Below, piece after piece: positions 51,252 to 60,400 of a stretch of DNA of 64,000 nucleotides. This DNA is from Phycisphaerae bacterium (lineage in GTDB: Bacteria > Planctomycetota > Phycisphaerae > Phycisphaerales > UBA1924), in NCBI GenBank assembly GCA_016873295.1, contig VGXM01000001.1, positions 1-64,000 on the forward strand, read 5' to 3'. The first letter of the stretch is position 1. Each line of letters begins with the position of its first letter. The notes below the pieces were generated by a model. It was given only the letters and a program-made list of their open reading frames with translations, made no database searches and was not told the DNA's origin. A program made the translations under genes and the position numbers.

Positions 51252-52529
51252 TCAGCGAGCGATGCTCAGTAGGGCGCGCTTGAGCGTGGCCCGGTCCTGG
51301 ATGGGGCCGAAGCGGCCCTGGTCGAGCGTCGCGGTGAGGACGCGGTCGGCGCGGTCGGGGCGGGGGAGGCCGAGGGTCAGGTCGTGGCTGGGCTCGGCGC
51401 TGCTGAGGCGGACGCTGGCCAGGGTGCCGTCGAGCGCGATCGTCAGCGTGGCGTCGCCCCAGAGGCGGGCGTCGAGGGGGAGCTCGGCGGTGAGGGAGAG
51501 GTGAATCGCGCCGCGGGGCAGCGTCCACGACACCTTCATCGGGCCCGGCAGCTCGATGTCCGCCAGGCCCAGCGGGGACGGGTCGCCCGTGCGCAGGGGC
51601 GGGGTCCAGGGGCGGTCGGCGGGTGGCTCGGCGCGGGCGTCGAGCTGCGCCAGCGGGAGCAGCACGCCCGATGCCAGCCGCGCCGCGAGCAACTGATCCG
51701 GCGGCACATCGGCGACCTGCCCCGAGGGGAGGCGCACGGCGAAGACCTCGCCGCCCTGGGCCGCCCGCTCGGTGGTGAGTTGGTCCAGGTCGGCGATGGT
51801 GCCGTCGCCCAGCCAGACGCGGGGGGCGGTGGACGCCGCCGCGGGGTTCGCCAGCCGGATGGACGCGACCTGGGCGGGCGCCAGTTCGATCGGCTTGCCT
51901 CCCGCGGCGGGTTCGACGTCGACGGTGGGCTGGAGCCGCCCCACGAAGCCCTCGAGCCGGTCGCCGTTGGACAGGCGCAGGGCGTCGCCCGACGCGGGGT
52001 CGGGCAGTTCGGCGTCGGCGTTGAGGCGGACCCAGGCCAGGCGGTCGAGCGGCAGGATGAGCGTGCCGAAGTGAGGCGTGTCCCAGAGCGCGGTCTCCGC
52101 CCGGGAGGGCGCCTGCGGGGAGAGCCGCCCCCGGAACACCTGCCCGTCGGTGAGCGCGATCAGCGAGGCCATGGGAGGCGGCTCCTCGGCGTCGGCGGGA
52201 GGCCCGGGCTCCTCGGGCACGGGCACCGTGGGCCGCGGCGGCGCGGGCGGGGGCGCGGTCCGCCCGTGTTCGAGGAAGGTGGCGGCCGAGTCGACGCGGA
52301 GGATGGCGGCGATGGACTGGCGCGGGATCGACCGGCGCTGCCCGCGGGCGTCGCGATAGTGGAGCGATTGGGCCTCGAGCCGGATCTCGACCGCCTCGAG
52401 CGTCGTGAGGTCGGCGCGGTAGATCAGCCACGAGAGGTCGGGCTGGGCGGCGGCGGCGGCGGGGAGCAGGAGCAGGGCCCAGCCCACCCGCCACTCGCGC
52501 CGAGGAGTTCGAGGGGTGTCGCGGCTCAC
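51252..52529 (-). CDS. Secreted beta-rich protein, last gene of the DUF58/VWA operon
   Basis: 425 residues, GTG start overlapping the preceding stop (GTGA). Signal peptide about 1-30 (WRVGWALLLLPAAAAAQ). The body has several short beta modules (LIALTDGQVFRGRL, LRLSNGDRLEGFVGRL, VWLGDGTIADLDQL, VRLPSGQVADVP), each resembling the others. A C-terminal domain (KVSWTLPRGAIHLSLTAEL, WGDATLTIALDG, ADRVLTATLDQGRFGPIQDRATLKRALL) recalls the NPCBM carbohydrate-binding fold. Function unknown; exported. Coupled by a 4-nt overlap to the toroid protein gene, which suggests joint action. Confidence 0.75.
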   Translation of the reverse strand: MSRDTPRTPRREWRVGWALLLLPAAAAAQPDLSWLIYRADLTTLEAVEIRLEAQSLHYRDARGQRRSIPRQSIAAILRVDSAATFLEHGRTAPPPAPPRPTVPVPEEPGPPADAEEPPPMASLIALTDGQVFRGRLSPQAPSRAETALWDTPHFGTLILPLDRLAWVRLNADAELPDPASGDALRLSNGDRLEGFVGRLQPTVDVEPAAGGKPIELAPAQVASIRLANPAAASTAPRVWLGDGTIADLDQLTTERAAQGGEVFAVRLPSGQVADVPPDQLLAARLASGVLLPLAQLDARAEPPADRPWTPPLRTGDPSPLGLADIELPGPMKVSWTLPRGAIHLSLTAELPLDARLWGDATLTIALDGTLASVRLSSAEPSHDLTLGLPRPDRADRVLTATLDQGRFGPIQDRATLKRALLSIAR

Positions 52530-53629
52530 TTCTGGAAGATCGGCAGATAGCGCTTGGGCATCTGAAGGACGATGAGGGCCATGGCGGTGCCGTAGGCGTC
52601 GCCCACGGTGGCGTCGGGCCAGGTGCCGTCGGGGTTCTGCATCTGGAGGAGTTGGCGCCGGATCTCGGGCCACCAGCGGGCCCAGCGCTCGCCCCCGGCG
52701 AGGTAGACGGCCTGGACGGCGTAGTAGTGCCCATAGAAGTAGTGGGCCCGGTTGGGGTCGGTGCGGGTGGGGAAGGCGGCGGTCATGAGGTAGTCGATGC
52801 CGCGGTCGATGGCCTCGTCCTTGTAGATGCCGGCGTAATAGAAGGTGGCGACGCCCGCAGCGGAGCGGGGCCAGGCGCTGGGCCCGCCCGAGAGCTGGTA
52901 CTTGAACCCGCCGTCGGGGTTCTGGCATCGGCGCACGTACTCGACGGCGCGGTCGATGGTGTCCCTGGGGACCTCGAGCCCGGCGTTGCGGGCGGAGCGC
53001 AGGGCCATGATCTGGCAGATGGTGACCGAGACGTCGGCGTCGTAGGGGACGGGGTTGTAGCGCCAGCCGCCCTCGTCGTTCTGGGTCTGCTGGATGAGGC
53101 GGACGGCCTTGACGAGGGCCTCGTGGATCCGCCCGTCGCGGGCCTCGTCCTGCCCCTGCGTCATGCCGTAGATCTCGCCCAGGAAGAGCGAGGCGAATCC
53201 GTGCCCGTACATGGGGCCGTTGGCGCTCTCGGCGGCGACGAGCCCGTTCTCGGAGGCGTTCTGGAGCACGAAGTCGAGCCCGCGGATGACGATGTCGCCG
53301 TAGGTCCCGCGCCCCGGCAGGTGACCGTCGCTCATGAACGCCAGGCAGGCCAGGCTGGTGATGGCGACGGAGCGCCCCCAGCGCGAGTCGCCGAAGGACC
53401 CGTCGGTGTTCTGAACGCGGGCCAGTGCGGCCAGCCCGCGCGTGACCGCCTGGTCGAGCTCGGGCGTGATCTCGCGCTCCAACGCGTTGTTCTGGGCGCT
53501 GGGGGCGACCCCCTCGGGGCGCTCGACGCGCTCCGGGGCGACGGCGGGCCCGGGCTGGGCCTGCCCCAGGGCCGGGGCCGCCAGCGCCAGCGGCGCGAGC
53601 CATCGCAGGTGCCGCGCAGTGGGCGTCAT
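52526..53629 (-). CDS. Secreted alpha/alpha-toroid (prenyltransferase/squalene-oxidase-repeat) protein
   Basis: 367 residues; signal peptide MTPTARHLRWLAPLALAAPALGQ. Four QW-type repeats are visible: QNTDGSFGDS, QNDEGGWRYN, QNPDGGFKYQ, QNPDGTWPDA, spaced by helical pairs as in terpene cyclase/prenyltransferase alpha/alpha barrels. The DXDD acid motif of squalene-hopene cyclases is absent, and the protein is exported, so it is unlikely to make hopanoids. In planctomycetes such proteins are annotated generically. Overlaps the genes on both sides by 4 nt (ATGA, GTGA), so it belongs to the MIDAS-protein operon. Confidence 0.85.
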   Translation of the reverse strand: MTPTARHLRWLAPLALAAPALGQAQPGPAVAPERVERPEGVAPSAQNNALEREITPELDQAVTRGLAALARVQNTDGSFGDSRWGRSVAITSLACLAFMSDGHLPGRGTYGDIVIRGLDFVLQNASENGLVAAESANGPMYGHGFASLFLGEIYGMTQGQDEARDGRIHEALVKAVRLIQQTQNDEGGWRYNPVPYDADVSVTICQIMALRSARNAGLEVPRDTIDRAVEYVRRCQNPDGGFKYQLSGGPSAWPRSAAGVATFYYAGIYKDEAIDRGIDYLMTAAFPTRTDPNRAHYFYGHYYAVQAVYLAGGERWARWWPEIRRQLLQMQNPDGTWPDATVGDAYGTAMALIVLQMPKRYLPIFQK

Positions 53630-54237
53630 CGCTTGGGCTCCTCGGCCAGGCGCTTGTAATACTCCTCCGTCAGCCGCTGGTACAGCGAGCTGTACCGGTC
53701 GCTGAGCCCCTGGATCAGCGCCTGGCGGACGTGCTCGGGCAGGTTGCCCCACGCGGCCCCGGCGGCGACTGCGACGGGGTTCAGGGCCCCGTCCTGCCGA
53801 CCCGGGCCGGCGCTGGCCTGCTCGCCCGCGCCCTGGGCGTTGGCCTGGGCGTCCTGCCGCTGCTGCGAGCTCTGCCGCCCGGCCTGCTGCTGCTGCTGGT
53901 CCTGCTGCTGCTGTTGCTGATCGCGCCTGCGCTGGCGGCGGGCCTGGGCGATCATCTGATCGAGCTTGCGGAGCGTCTCCTCCTGCAGGCGCTGGGTCTG
54001 GAGGCCCGGATCGCTGGCGTCGAGGCGCGAGGCGGCGCGGCGCATCAGCTCCACCGCCTGCTCGAACGGCTCGCCCGGCGACGTCCCCGCCAGCTCCTGG
54101 TCCAGCGGACGCGGCGCCGGCGCCTCCGACCGCTGCTTGGGCAGGCCCAGCAACTCATCCAGGTCCGGGAGCGGCTCGGCCGGCAGCGGCTCGGGCTGCC
54201 ACGCCAGGAGCGCGAGGATCAACGCGAGCGTGTTCAT
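53626..54237 (-). CDS. Small secreted coiled-coil, Gln-rich protein
   Basis: 203 residues; probable signal peptide MNTLALILALLAWQ. The middle has a long helix with heptads (LQEETLRKLDQMIAQARRQRRRDQ) and a polar run of Gln (DQQQQQQDQQQQQAGRQ), then a C-terminal helical part that is better conserved in character (WGNLPEHVRQALIQGLSDRYSSLYQRLTEEYYKRLAEE). That last motif is common in planctomycete operons of this type. Overlaps the DUF4175-like gene before it by 4 nt. Unknown role, perhaps a partner of the large coiled-coil protein. Confidence 0.75.
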   Translation of the reverse strand: MNTLALILALLAWQPEPLPAEPLPDLDELLGLPKQRSEAPAPRPLDQELAGTSPGEPFEQAVELMRRAASRLDASDPGLQTQRLQEETLRKLDQMIAQARRQRRRDQQQQQQDQQQQQAGRQSSQQRQDAQANAQGAGEQASAGPGRQDGALNPVAVAAGAAWGNLPEHVRQALIQGLSDRYSSLYQRLTEEYYKRLAEEPKR

Positions 54238-57200
54238 GGCGCCGGCTCCTGGCGACGCGGGCCCGCGGGACGACCGCCCTGCTCCTGCATCAGCTTCTCC
54301 AGCAGCGCCCGGGCCTGCTCGGCCAGTTCGCGCTGCAGCGCGGCGACGGCGGCGACCTCCGCGGGGTCGCCCCGGGCGTCGGGCTCGCCCAGCGTGCGCG
54401 TGCGCTCCGCCGCCTCCTCCTGCATGAGGCGCAGCAGGCGGAGTTCGGCCAGTTCGGGGACCAGCGGTGGCTGCTGCTGCCCCTGCTCTCCGCCGCCCGA
54501 TCCGCCGCCCTGTTCGTCCTCCCGGAAGGGGTTGTCATCCTCGGGGTTCTTGAGGGCCTCGACGAGCCCGGCGAGGATGGTGGCGACGGTGCGCTGGTCG
54601 CGCAGCGCCGACAGCGGGGCCTCGCCCTCGGCGAGCGGCCCCGAGGCGGACCGCGACGCCGCGTCGATCCGGCGGTGCGCGAACAGGAAGACCGTGGTCT
54701 CGGCCAGGTCGGAGGTCCTCGTCCGCAGTTCGTCGAGCGAGAGACGGAGCGCCTCCTGCCGCTGACCCACCCGCCGCACGACGACGCGGTCGCGCCGCGA
54801 GAGCTCCCGGCCCGCGAGCGGCTCGCACTGGGCGATGATCGCCCGCTGCTCGTCCAGGGCCTTGGCGTACTCCCCCGCCAACTCGCCCCGGCGGCGCCGC
54901 AGGTCGCGCTGCTGCGACTTCTTGAGCAGTTCCTCCGCGTCGGCTCGGGCCTGGGCCAGGCGCTGCAGGCTCTCGCGCTCGTGCGGGTCGGCGGCGGCGA
55001 AGTCCGCGGGGCTCGCCCGCAGCGGCGCGATCGCCCGCGCCTGGGCGTCGCCGGCCGCCGAGATCGTCGGCGCCACCGCCGCCAGTTCCCGCGGGCCCGC
55101 TTCGACCTCCTCGGCGATCGCGAGCGTGTCGCGGTGCAGGGCCCGCATCCCCGCGTCCGGCGGCTCGGCGGGCTGACCGCCCAGGGCCCGGGCCAGCCCG
55201 GCGATCTCGCCTTCCTGCGTCTTGATCAGGCGGTCGAGCGTCTGGACCAGGTCGGAGAGCTGCCGCGAGAGCACTTCGTCGCGCCGTCGCGCGGCCTGCT
55301 CGAGCTCCTTGAGCATCTGCTCCAGCGTCTGGCGCGACTGCTGCTGGAGCTGCTGGGCCTGCCCGGGCTGGTTCTGGCGGATCTGCTCGGCGGCCTGGCG
55401 CTGCTGGCGGGCCAACTGCGCCTGCTGGGCCTGGTTGGCCGCCCGGCTCAGCGACTCCGACGTCGCCCGGTCCGACTCGGCGGTGCGCTCGGCCGCGGAC
55501 CGCAGGTCCGACGCCGCCTGCTCGCTCCGCTGGGCCACGTCCTGCTGCTGCTGCGCCAGCCGATCGAGCGTGCGACGCTCCTCGTCGTTGAGCTCGTCGG
55601 CCTCGCGACCGGCGGTCTGCTCCGCGGCCTCGCGGGTCTGGTTGGCCAGCCGCCGCTGATCTTCGATCAGGCGCTCGATCGCGCGCCGGGCCTGCCACCC
55701 CTCCTGGCCCTGGTCGAGCACGTCCATGGCGCGGGTCAACTCGTCGCGCACGGTCTCCTGCTCGCGCCGGGCGCGCTCCTCGAGGTCGCGCCGCGTGGCC
55801 TCCTCGCGCCGGGAGGCGCCCGCGTCCTGCAGCGTGCCCGCCGCCCGGTCCGAGGCCTCGCCCGCCCGCGACAGCGAGTCCGCGGCCTGGGCGATGATCC
55901 CCGCGATCGCCTCGTCGCGGAGGCGGTTCTGCTCCAGGCGGTCGGAGAGTTCTTCGAGCAGTTGGAGCGCCGGGCCCAGCCGCTGCCCGATCGAGGACTG
56001 GGCCTGCGACGCGCGCCGGTCGCGCTCCAGCGCCTCGCCCTCCGCGGCGGGCTCGTCCAGCTCGCGCATGAGCCGGCGCTGGTCCGCGTCCGACTGGGCC
56101 GCGACGCGCCGCACCACGCCCAGCTCCGCCCGGAACTGCTCGACCAGCTCGGTCTCCGAGATGATCCGCAGGCGGCGCGGCCGGCTGACCGTCGGCGGGC
56201 GCCGCTGCCCCTGGGCCTCGTGCGTGTCGGCGGCCCGGGCCAGCAGCCACAGCTCGTCCCCCGGCGAGAGGTCCATCGTCGCCAGCTCCAGCCTGAGCGA
56301 CACCGACGCGCCCGTCGCCGGGTTCGTCGGCGCGGTCGGCGACGGTGGGTCGGGCGTGGCCTGGGCCGCCGAAGCGGGTTCCTCGGCGGGCACGGGCACG
56401 CGCGAGCCCGAGGTCGGGTCCGGGCGGTGACGCTGCGTCAGCACGTCGAGGCGCTCCAGCCCCACGTCGTCGCGGGCGTCGGCCTGGGCGTCGATCACGG
56501 CGGTGGCGAGCACGCTCTGGTCGCGGGCCGGCGCCGAGACCGTCGCGGTGGGGGGCTGGTCCGGCACCGCCTCGAAGCGGAAGCTCGTGCGGTCGTCGGA
56601 CCGGATCCCGTACTCGTCCACCAGCACCACGGGCAGGCTCATGGAGCGATCGAGCGTGAACGAGAGGGTCCAGCGGCGCCCCGCGTGCTCGGCGGCGAAG
56701 TCCGCGGGCAGGTCACCCGGGAACGTCGTCGCGAGGAACAGGGCCGCGTCGAGGCTGTCGCCCGACGGCACCGGAACGTCCTTGGAGAGGTCCAGCCTCA
56801 GCGTCAGCCGCGAGCCCGCGAGGATCGGCCCGACCACGGCGCGCTCGTTGGAGAAGACCGAGAGCGGGCGCGCTCCGATCACCGGCTCGCGACCGGGCGC
56901 CAGGAAGGGCGCGGCGTAGGGCGGGGGCGCGACCTCCACCTCCGCCGACGCCAGCGCCGGGGGGGACGCCAGGATCACCCGCCCGACTTCCGTCCGGTTG
57001 TCGTCCGCCTGGAACCAGTACTCCAGCGCCACCTCGCCCTCGCCCGCGTCGGCGGCGGGCTCGACCAGCCCCTCGAAGAGCGTGCCCTCGAGGCGGGGCG
57101 GGAGGTGGGCCGCGGCCAGGTGCGCCGAGCCGGCGGCGCCCTGCGCGTTGAGGAGCATCGTGCGCCACGGGCCCGGGGCCTGCCCGCGCAGCACGCGGAA

Positions 57201-57959
57201 GTACACGCGGACATCGTCGCGCACGTCCGCGCTCGTGCTGACGATGGCCCGCAGCGGCAGGGCCTGCCCCCGCGGGTGCGCCACCAGGGCCGTCACGTCC
57301 GCCAGGCGCGTGCGCTTCGGGTAGTCGGCGCCGGCCCAGGGCGTGAGCACCCGCCGCGTCGCGACGGTGCTCGACAGGGGCCAGGCCATGAACGCGCCCG
57401 TGATCAGCACCGCCGACCCCACGACCAGCCCCGCCGCCCGACGCAGACGGCTTCGGTCGATCGCCTGGTGCGAGGCCCGGGCGAACGCGCGCTGGAAGCG
57501 CGGCCCCGCCTCCTCCACGGTCGCCGCGGCCCCGGGACGCGGGTCGCCCGTCAGCTCGACCGCCGAGGCCAGGCGGTCGGGGAGTCCGGCGGCCCGCCCC
57601 GCGGCGGTCCGCTCCAGGCGGAGGGCCAGCGTCGTGAGACTGGGCGAGAACCGCAGCACCGGCACCAGCCGCCGCCACGCCAGGGCCGACAGCGTCACCA
57701 GCCCGATCGCCAACAGGCACGCCCGCAGGGGCGTCGGAAGGCGGAGCAGGTAGTCGAGCGCGCCCAGGCCCGCCGACGCCAGCAGCACCCCCCACGCCAG
57801 GGCCATGGCCCGTTGGGTGAGGAGCGTGAAACGCACGGCGGCCCGCAGCGACCGCAACCCGCGCTCGATGGGTGGGCGTGGTCCGGGCGGGGCGCCGATG
57901 GGCGGTGGGGTGGTCATCGGGTTGGCCCCCCGCCGGGCGGGACGGCCCGTTCCTGACAT
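54234..57959 (-). CDS. Large membrane-anchored coiled-coil protein, DUF4175-like
   Basis: 1241 residues from ATG 57959 (AAGGA upstream); the ATG at 57917 (MTTPPPIGAPP) is also possible. Transmembrane helices at about 48-70, 78-100 and 185-205. Then a beta-rich periplasmic region, about 230-600 (VYFRVLRGQAPGPWRTMLL, VALEYWFQADDNRTEVG, VVLVDEYGIRSDDRTSF). Then about 600 residues of almost uninterrupted Glu/Arg/Gln coiled coil (AERTAESDRATSESLSRAAN, QAAEQIRQNQPGQAQQLQQQ). The pattern fits DUF4175 family proteins, which occur beside VWA/BatA genes. Structural or scaffold role inferred. Ends with a Gly/Gln-rich segment and is coupled to the small Gln-rich protein. Confidence 0.8.
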   Translation of the reverse strand: MSGTGRPARRGANPMTTPPPIGAPPGPRPPIERGLRSLRAAVRFTLLTQRAMALAWGVLLASAGLGALDYLLRLPTPLRACLLAIGLVTLSALAWRRLVPVLRFSPSLTTLALRLERTAAGRAAGLPDRLASAVELTGDPRPGAAATVEEAGPRFQRAFARASHQAIDRSRLRRAAGLVVGSAVLITGAFMAWPLSSTVATRRVLTPWAGADYPKRTRLADVTALVAHPRGQALPLRAIVSTSADVRDDVRVYFRVLRGQAPGPWRTMLLNAQGAAGSAHLAAAHLPPRLEGTLFEGLVEPAADAGEGEVALEYWFQADDNRTEVGRVILASPPALASAEVEVAPPPYAAPFLAPGREPVIGARPLSVFSNERAVVGPILAGSRLTLRLDLSKDVPVPSGDSLDAALFLATTFPGDLPADFAAEHAGRRWTLSFTLDRSMSLPVVLVDEYGIRSDDRTSFRFEAVPDQPPTATVSAPARDQSVLATAVIDAQADARDDVGLERLDVLTQRHRPDPTSGSRVPVPAEEPASAAQATPDPPSPTAPTNPATGASVSLRLELATMDLSPGDELWLLARAADTHEAQGQRRPPTVSRPRRLRIISETELVEQFRAELGVVRRVAAQSDADQRRLMRELDEPAAEGEALERDRRASQAQSSIGQRLGPALQLLEELSDRLEQNRLRDEAIAGIIAQAADSLSRAGEASDRAAGTLQDAGASRREEATRRDLEERARREQETVRDELTRAMDVLDQGQEGWQARRAIERLIEDQRRLANQTREAAEQTAGREADELNDEERRTLDRLAQQQQDVAQRSEQAASDLRSAAERTAESDRATSESLSRAANQAQQAQLARQQRQAAEQIRQNQPGQAQQLQQQSRQTLEQMLKELEQAARRRDEVLSRQLSDLVQTLDRLIKTQEGEIAGLARALGGQPAEPPDAGMRALHRDTLAIAEEVEAGPRELAAVAPTISAAGDAQARAIAPLRASPADFAAADPHERESLQRLAQARADAEELLKKSQQRDLRRRRGELAGEYAKALDEQRAIIAQCEPLAGRELSRRDRVVVRRVGQRQEALRLSLDELRTRTSDLAETTVFLFAHRRIDAASRSASGPLAEGEAPLSALRDQRTVATILAGLVEALKNPEDDNPFREDEQGGGSGGGEQGQQQPPLVPELAELRLLRLMQEEAAERTRTLGEPDARGDPAEVAAVAALQRELAEQARALLEKLMQEQGGRPAGPRRQEPAP

Positions 57960-58045
57960 CGGTCCTTGGACTTTACGCGGTGAACGAGCGTGCCGTTCCG
58001 CGTCCGATGCGGGGTCCGCCCCGTGTTACACGCCGGCTGGGTTGC

Positions 58046-60400
58046 CTAGACCAGTTTGATCAGGCGGCGACCCGCCCACTCGGCCGACAGCAGCAGCACC
58101 AGCGCCGCGAGCACGATCGGGCGGTCCCACAACGTCTCGACCTCGGGCGCGCCCAGCAGGCGAAGGTGCCGGATCGGCACCAGCCCCGCGTCGGCCTGCC
58201 CCAGCAGCGCGACCTCCGCCTCGGCGAGGACGCGCCCCTGTGTCTGGTCGGCCAGGCCCGCCAGCAGGGCGTGGTCGGCGTGGGCGAAACGCCGCTCGTC
58301 GTCGGGGGGCGAGACGTCCAGGTCCGCCGACAGGTTGAGGTCGGCGAGCAGCGCGTCGATGGCGGCGAGCGTGTACCGCCCCGGCTCGGAGGGGATGAAC
58401 GACGCCTCGAAGACCGCGGGGCCCGCCCCCGCCAGGGGGACGAGCGTCAGGTCCACCGCGCTGGGGCCCGAGCGCGAGGCCTGGGCGGGCGCGACCCGCA
58501 CGCTCACGTTGCGGGGCGCCGCCCGCAGCAGGGCCTGGTCCAGGAGCGTCACCGTGACGCGCACGGGCTGGTCGACCACCGCCAGTCGCGGCGAGGTCTC
58601 CAGCAGGGCCGGGCGCCCGAGCCGCCCGATGCTCTCGCGGGCCAGCAGCCGGACCAGCGGGAGGTAGAACCGCTCGGGGAGCGTCTCGCCCTGCCCGTAG
58701 CGCCAGCGCCAGATCTCGTCGGTGCCCACGTAGACCACGCGCCCCGCGCCGTACCGCATCGCCAGCACGATCGGGGCCTCGCCCGCGCTCGGGGCCGACG
58801 CGACGGCGAGGGTCTCGACCGCGGGCTTGATCACCGCGGGGTCGATCCGCTGGGCCCAGCGCAGGAGCGTCCAGCCCATGGTTGGGTCGGCGAGCACCTC
58901 GGGCCACCCGGGCGAGTCGGGCCCGCCCAGGCGCATCAGGGCCAGCCGCTCCGCCGCGGGCGTGGGGCGGACCAGCACCGGCACGGGCCAGGGCCGCACG
59001 CCCGACAGCCCGGACTCGGTGTCGTCCAGGGTCATGGGGAGCAGGTCGGCCAGGGGCGTGGGGCCCCAGCGCATGGGCGTCGATTGCGGCCCGCCCACCC
59101 ACAAGAGCCCAGTCCCCCGCGTCGCCACCGCCTGCTTGAGCGCTTCGAGCTGCTCCGGGCTCAACTGGCTCGGGCGAAGGTCGCCCATGATGACCACGTC
59201 GAACGCCGCCCACTCCTCCGCCGAGCGCGGCAGCGCCACGATCGGGTCCGTGCCCTCCTGGATGAAGCGCCGGTCGGGGGCGAGCAGGAGCACGGCGGAT
59301 CGGAGCGTGCCCTCGCGCACCAGCAGGTTCTTGAGGTAGCGGTACTCCCAGCGCGGGTAGCCGTCCAGGTACGCCACGCGGATCGGGCGGTCGACCAGTT
59401 CGATCGAGAAGACCTTGAGATCGTTGTCGGCGGAGAGGTCGGGCTCGGGCGCGGCGAGGCGCACGCTCCAGGTCTGCGGGCCCGGCTTGTCGGGGCGGGC
59501 CGTGAGCGTCACCCGGTCCGTGCGCGCGCCCTCCGACGATGGGTCGTCGGCGAGCGGGCGCTCGTCGAGCACGCGCCCGCCCTCGTCCAGGAGCTCGACG
59601 CGCGCCCCGGAGCCCCGCTCCGGGCCCGTGCGCTCGACCGTGACCGTGACCGGCACCACGTCGCCCGTGAACGCGGCGGATGGAGCCTCGACCGTGCGCA
59701 CGGCCCGGTCGAAGGGCGGGTCGGGGCTGCCCAGCGGCACCACGAACACCGGGACGCGGTCGGCCTGCAGCCGCTTGAGCGTGCCCCGCGCGATCGGCTG
59801 GGCCGTGCGGCCGTCGCTCAGGACGACGATGCCCGCGACGGGACGGGCGGCGACGCGGCGCAGGGCCTGTTCCAGGGCCTGGGCCAGGTCCGTGCGCATG
59901 CCCTCGGGGGGCGCCAGTTCGACGGGGGCGCCCGTCGCCGATGCCTTGAGGTCGTACGCGCCGTGGTCGAACCCCAGCCAGAGGACGTTGCGCTCGCGGG
60001 CCAGGTCGCGCCACATGGGCCCGGTGGCGCCGAGGATCCGGCGGGCCTGCTCGTCGCGGGTGTCGCGATCGGGCCCGTCGCCGACCTGCATCGAGGCGGA
60101 GCGGTCGACGAGCACCACGACCCAGTCGCGCTCGGTGCGCTCTTCCTGGCGCACCAGTTCGGGCCCGGCGAGGAGGGCGACCAGCAGCAGGATCGCCAGC
60201 GCGCGCAGGGACGCGAGGACGGCGCGGGCCCAGCGGGACCCGTCGAGCCGCCAGTAGCTCCACGCGGCGACCAGGGCGGCGGCCAGCGCGATGAGCAGCC
60301 AGCCCCAGGCGGGGATGGGCCAGGCGAAGGCGAAGCGGACGTGGGGGTCGTCCGGCGAGAAGCGGCCGAGGGCGAAGACCTTGAAGAGGATGGACCTCAC
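58046..60400 (-). CDS. Membrane protein with VWA (MIDAS) domain
   Basis: 784 residues, GTG start overlapping the upstream stop (GTGA). N-terminal transmembrane helices at about 27-46 and 62-80. VWA domain about 95-250 with an intact MIDAS (VVLVDRSASMQVG, T in GMRTDLAQAL, D in IVVLSDGRTAQ). Then Ig-like beta domains (VVPVTVTVERTGPERG) and a glutamine-amidotransferase-like domain (RWEYRYLKNLLVREGTLRSAVLL, FDVVIMGDLRPSQLSPEQLEALKQAVATRGTGLLWVGG, RYGAGRVVYVGTDEIWRWRYG). A transmembrane helix lies near the C-terminus. The family is a planctomycete relative of BatA/BatB; function unknown, probably periplasmic. Confidence 0.87.
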   Translation of the reverse strand: MRSILFKVFALGRFSPDDPHVRFAFAWPIPAWGWLLIALAAALVAAWSYWRLDGSRWARAVLASLRALAILLLVALLAGPELVRQEERTERDWVVVLVDRSASMQVGDGPDRDTRDEQARRILGATGPMWRDLARERNVLWLGFDHGAYDLKASATGAPVELAPPEGMRTDLAQALEQALRRVAARPVAGIVVLSDGRTAQPIARGTLKRLQADRVPVFVVPLGSPDPPFDRAVRTVEAPSAAFTGDVVPVTVTVERTGPERGSGARVELLDEGGRVLDERPLADDPSSEGARTDRVTLTARPDKPGPQTWSVRLAAPEPDLSADNDLKVFSIELVDRPIRVAYLDGYPRWEYRYLKNLLVREGTLRSAVLLLAPDRRFIQEGTDPIVALPRSAEEWAAFDVVIMGDLRPSQLSPEQLEALKQAVATRGTGLLWVGGPQSTPMRWGPTPLADLLPMTLDDTESGLSGVRPWPVPVLVRPTPAAERLALMRLGGPDSPGWPEVLADPTMGWTLLRWAQRIDPAVIKPAVETLAVASAPSAGEAPIVLAMRYGAGRVVYVGTDEIWRWRYGQGETLPERFYLPLVRLLARESIGRLGRPALLETSPRLAVVDQPVRVTVTLLDQALLRAAPRNVSVRVAPAQASRSGPSAVDLTLVPLAGAGPAVFEASFIPSEPGRYTLAAIDALLADLNLSADLDVSPPDDERRFAHADHALLAGLADQTQGRVLAEAEVALLGQADAGLVPIRHLRLLGAPEVETLWDRPIVLAALVLLLSAEWAGRRLIKLV

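Noticed and set aside
52526-53629. Squalene-hopene cyclase
   Set aside because: QW repeats are present, but the DXDD catalytic motif is absent, the protein is about half the enzyme's length and it carries a signal peptide.
54675-57956. A 1093-codon open frame antisense to the DUF4175-like gene
   Set aside because: Arg/Leu/Gly-rich reflection of a coiled-coil gene; the overlapping minus-strand frame is fixed by 4-nt overlaps with its neighbours.
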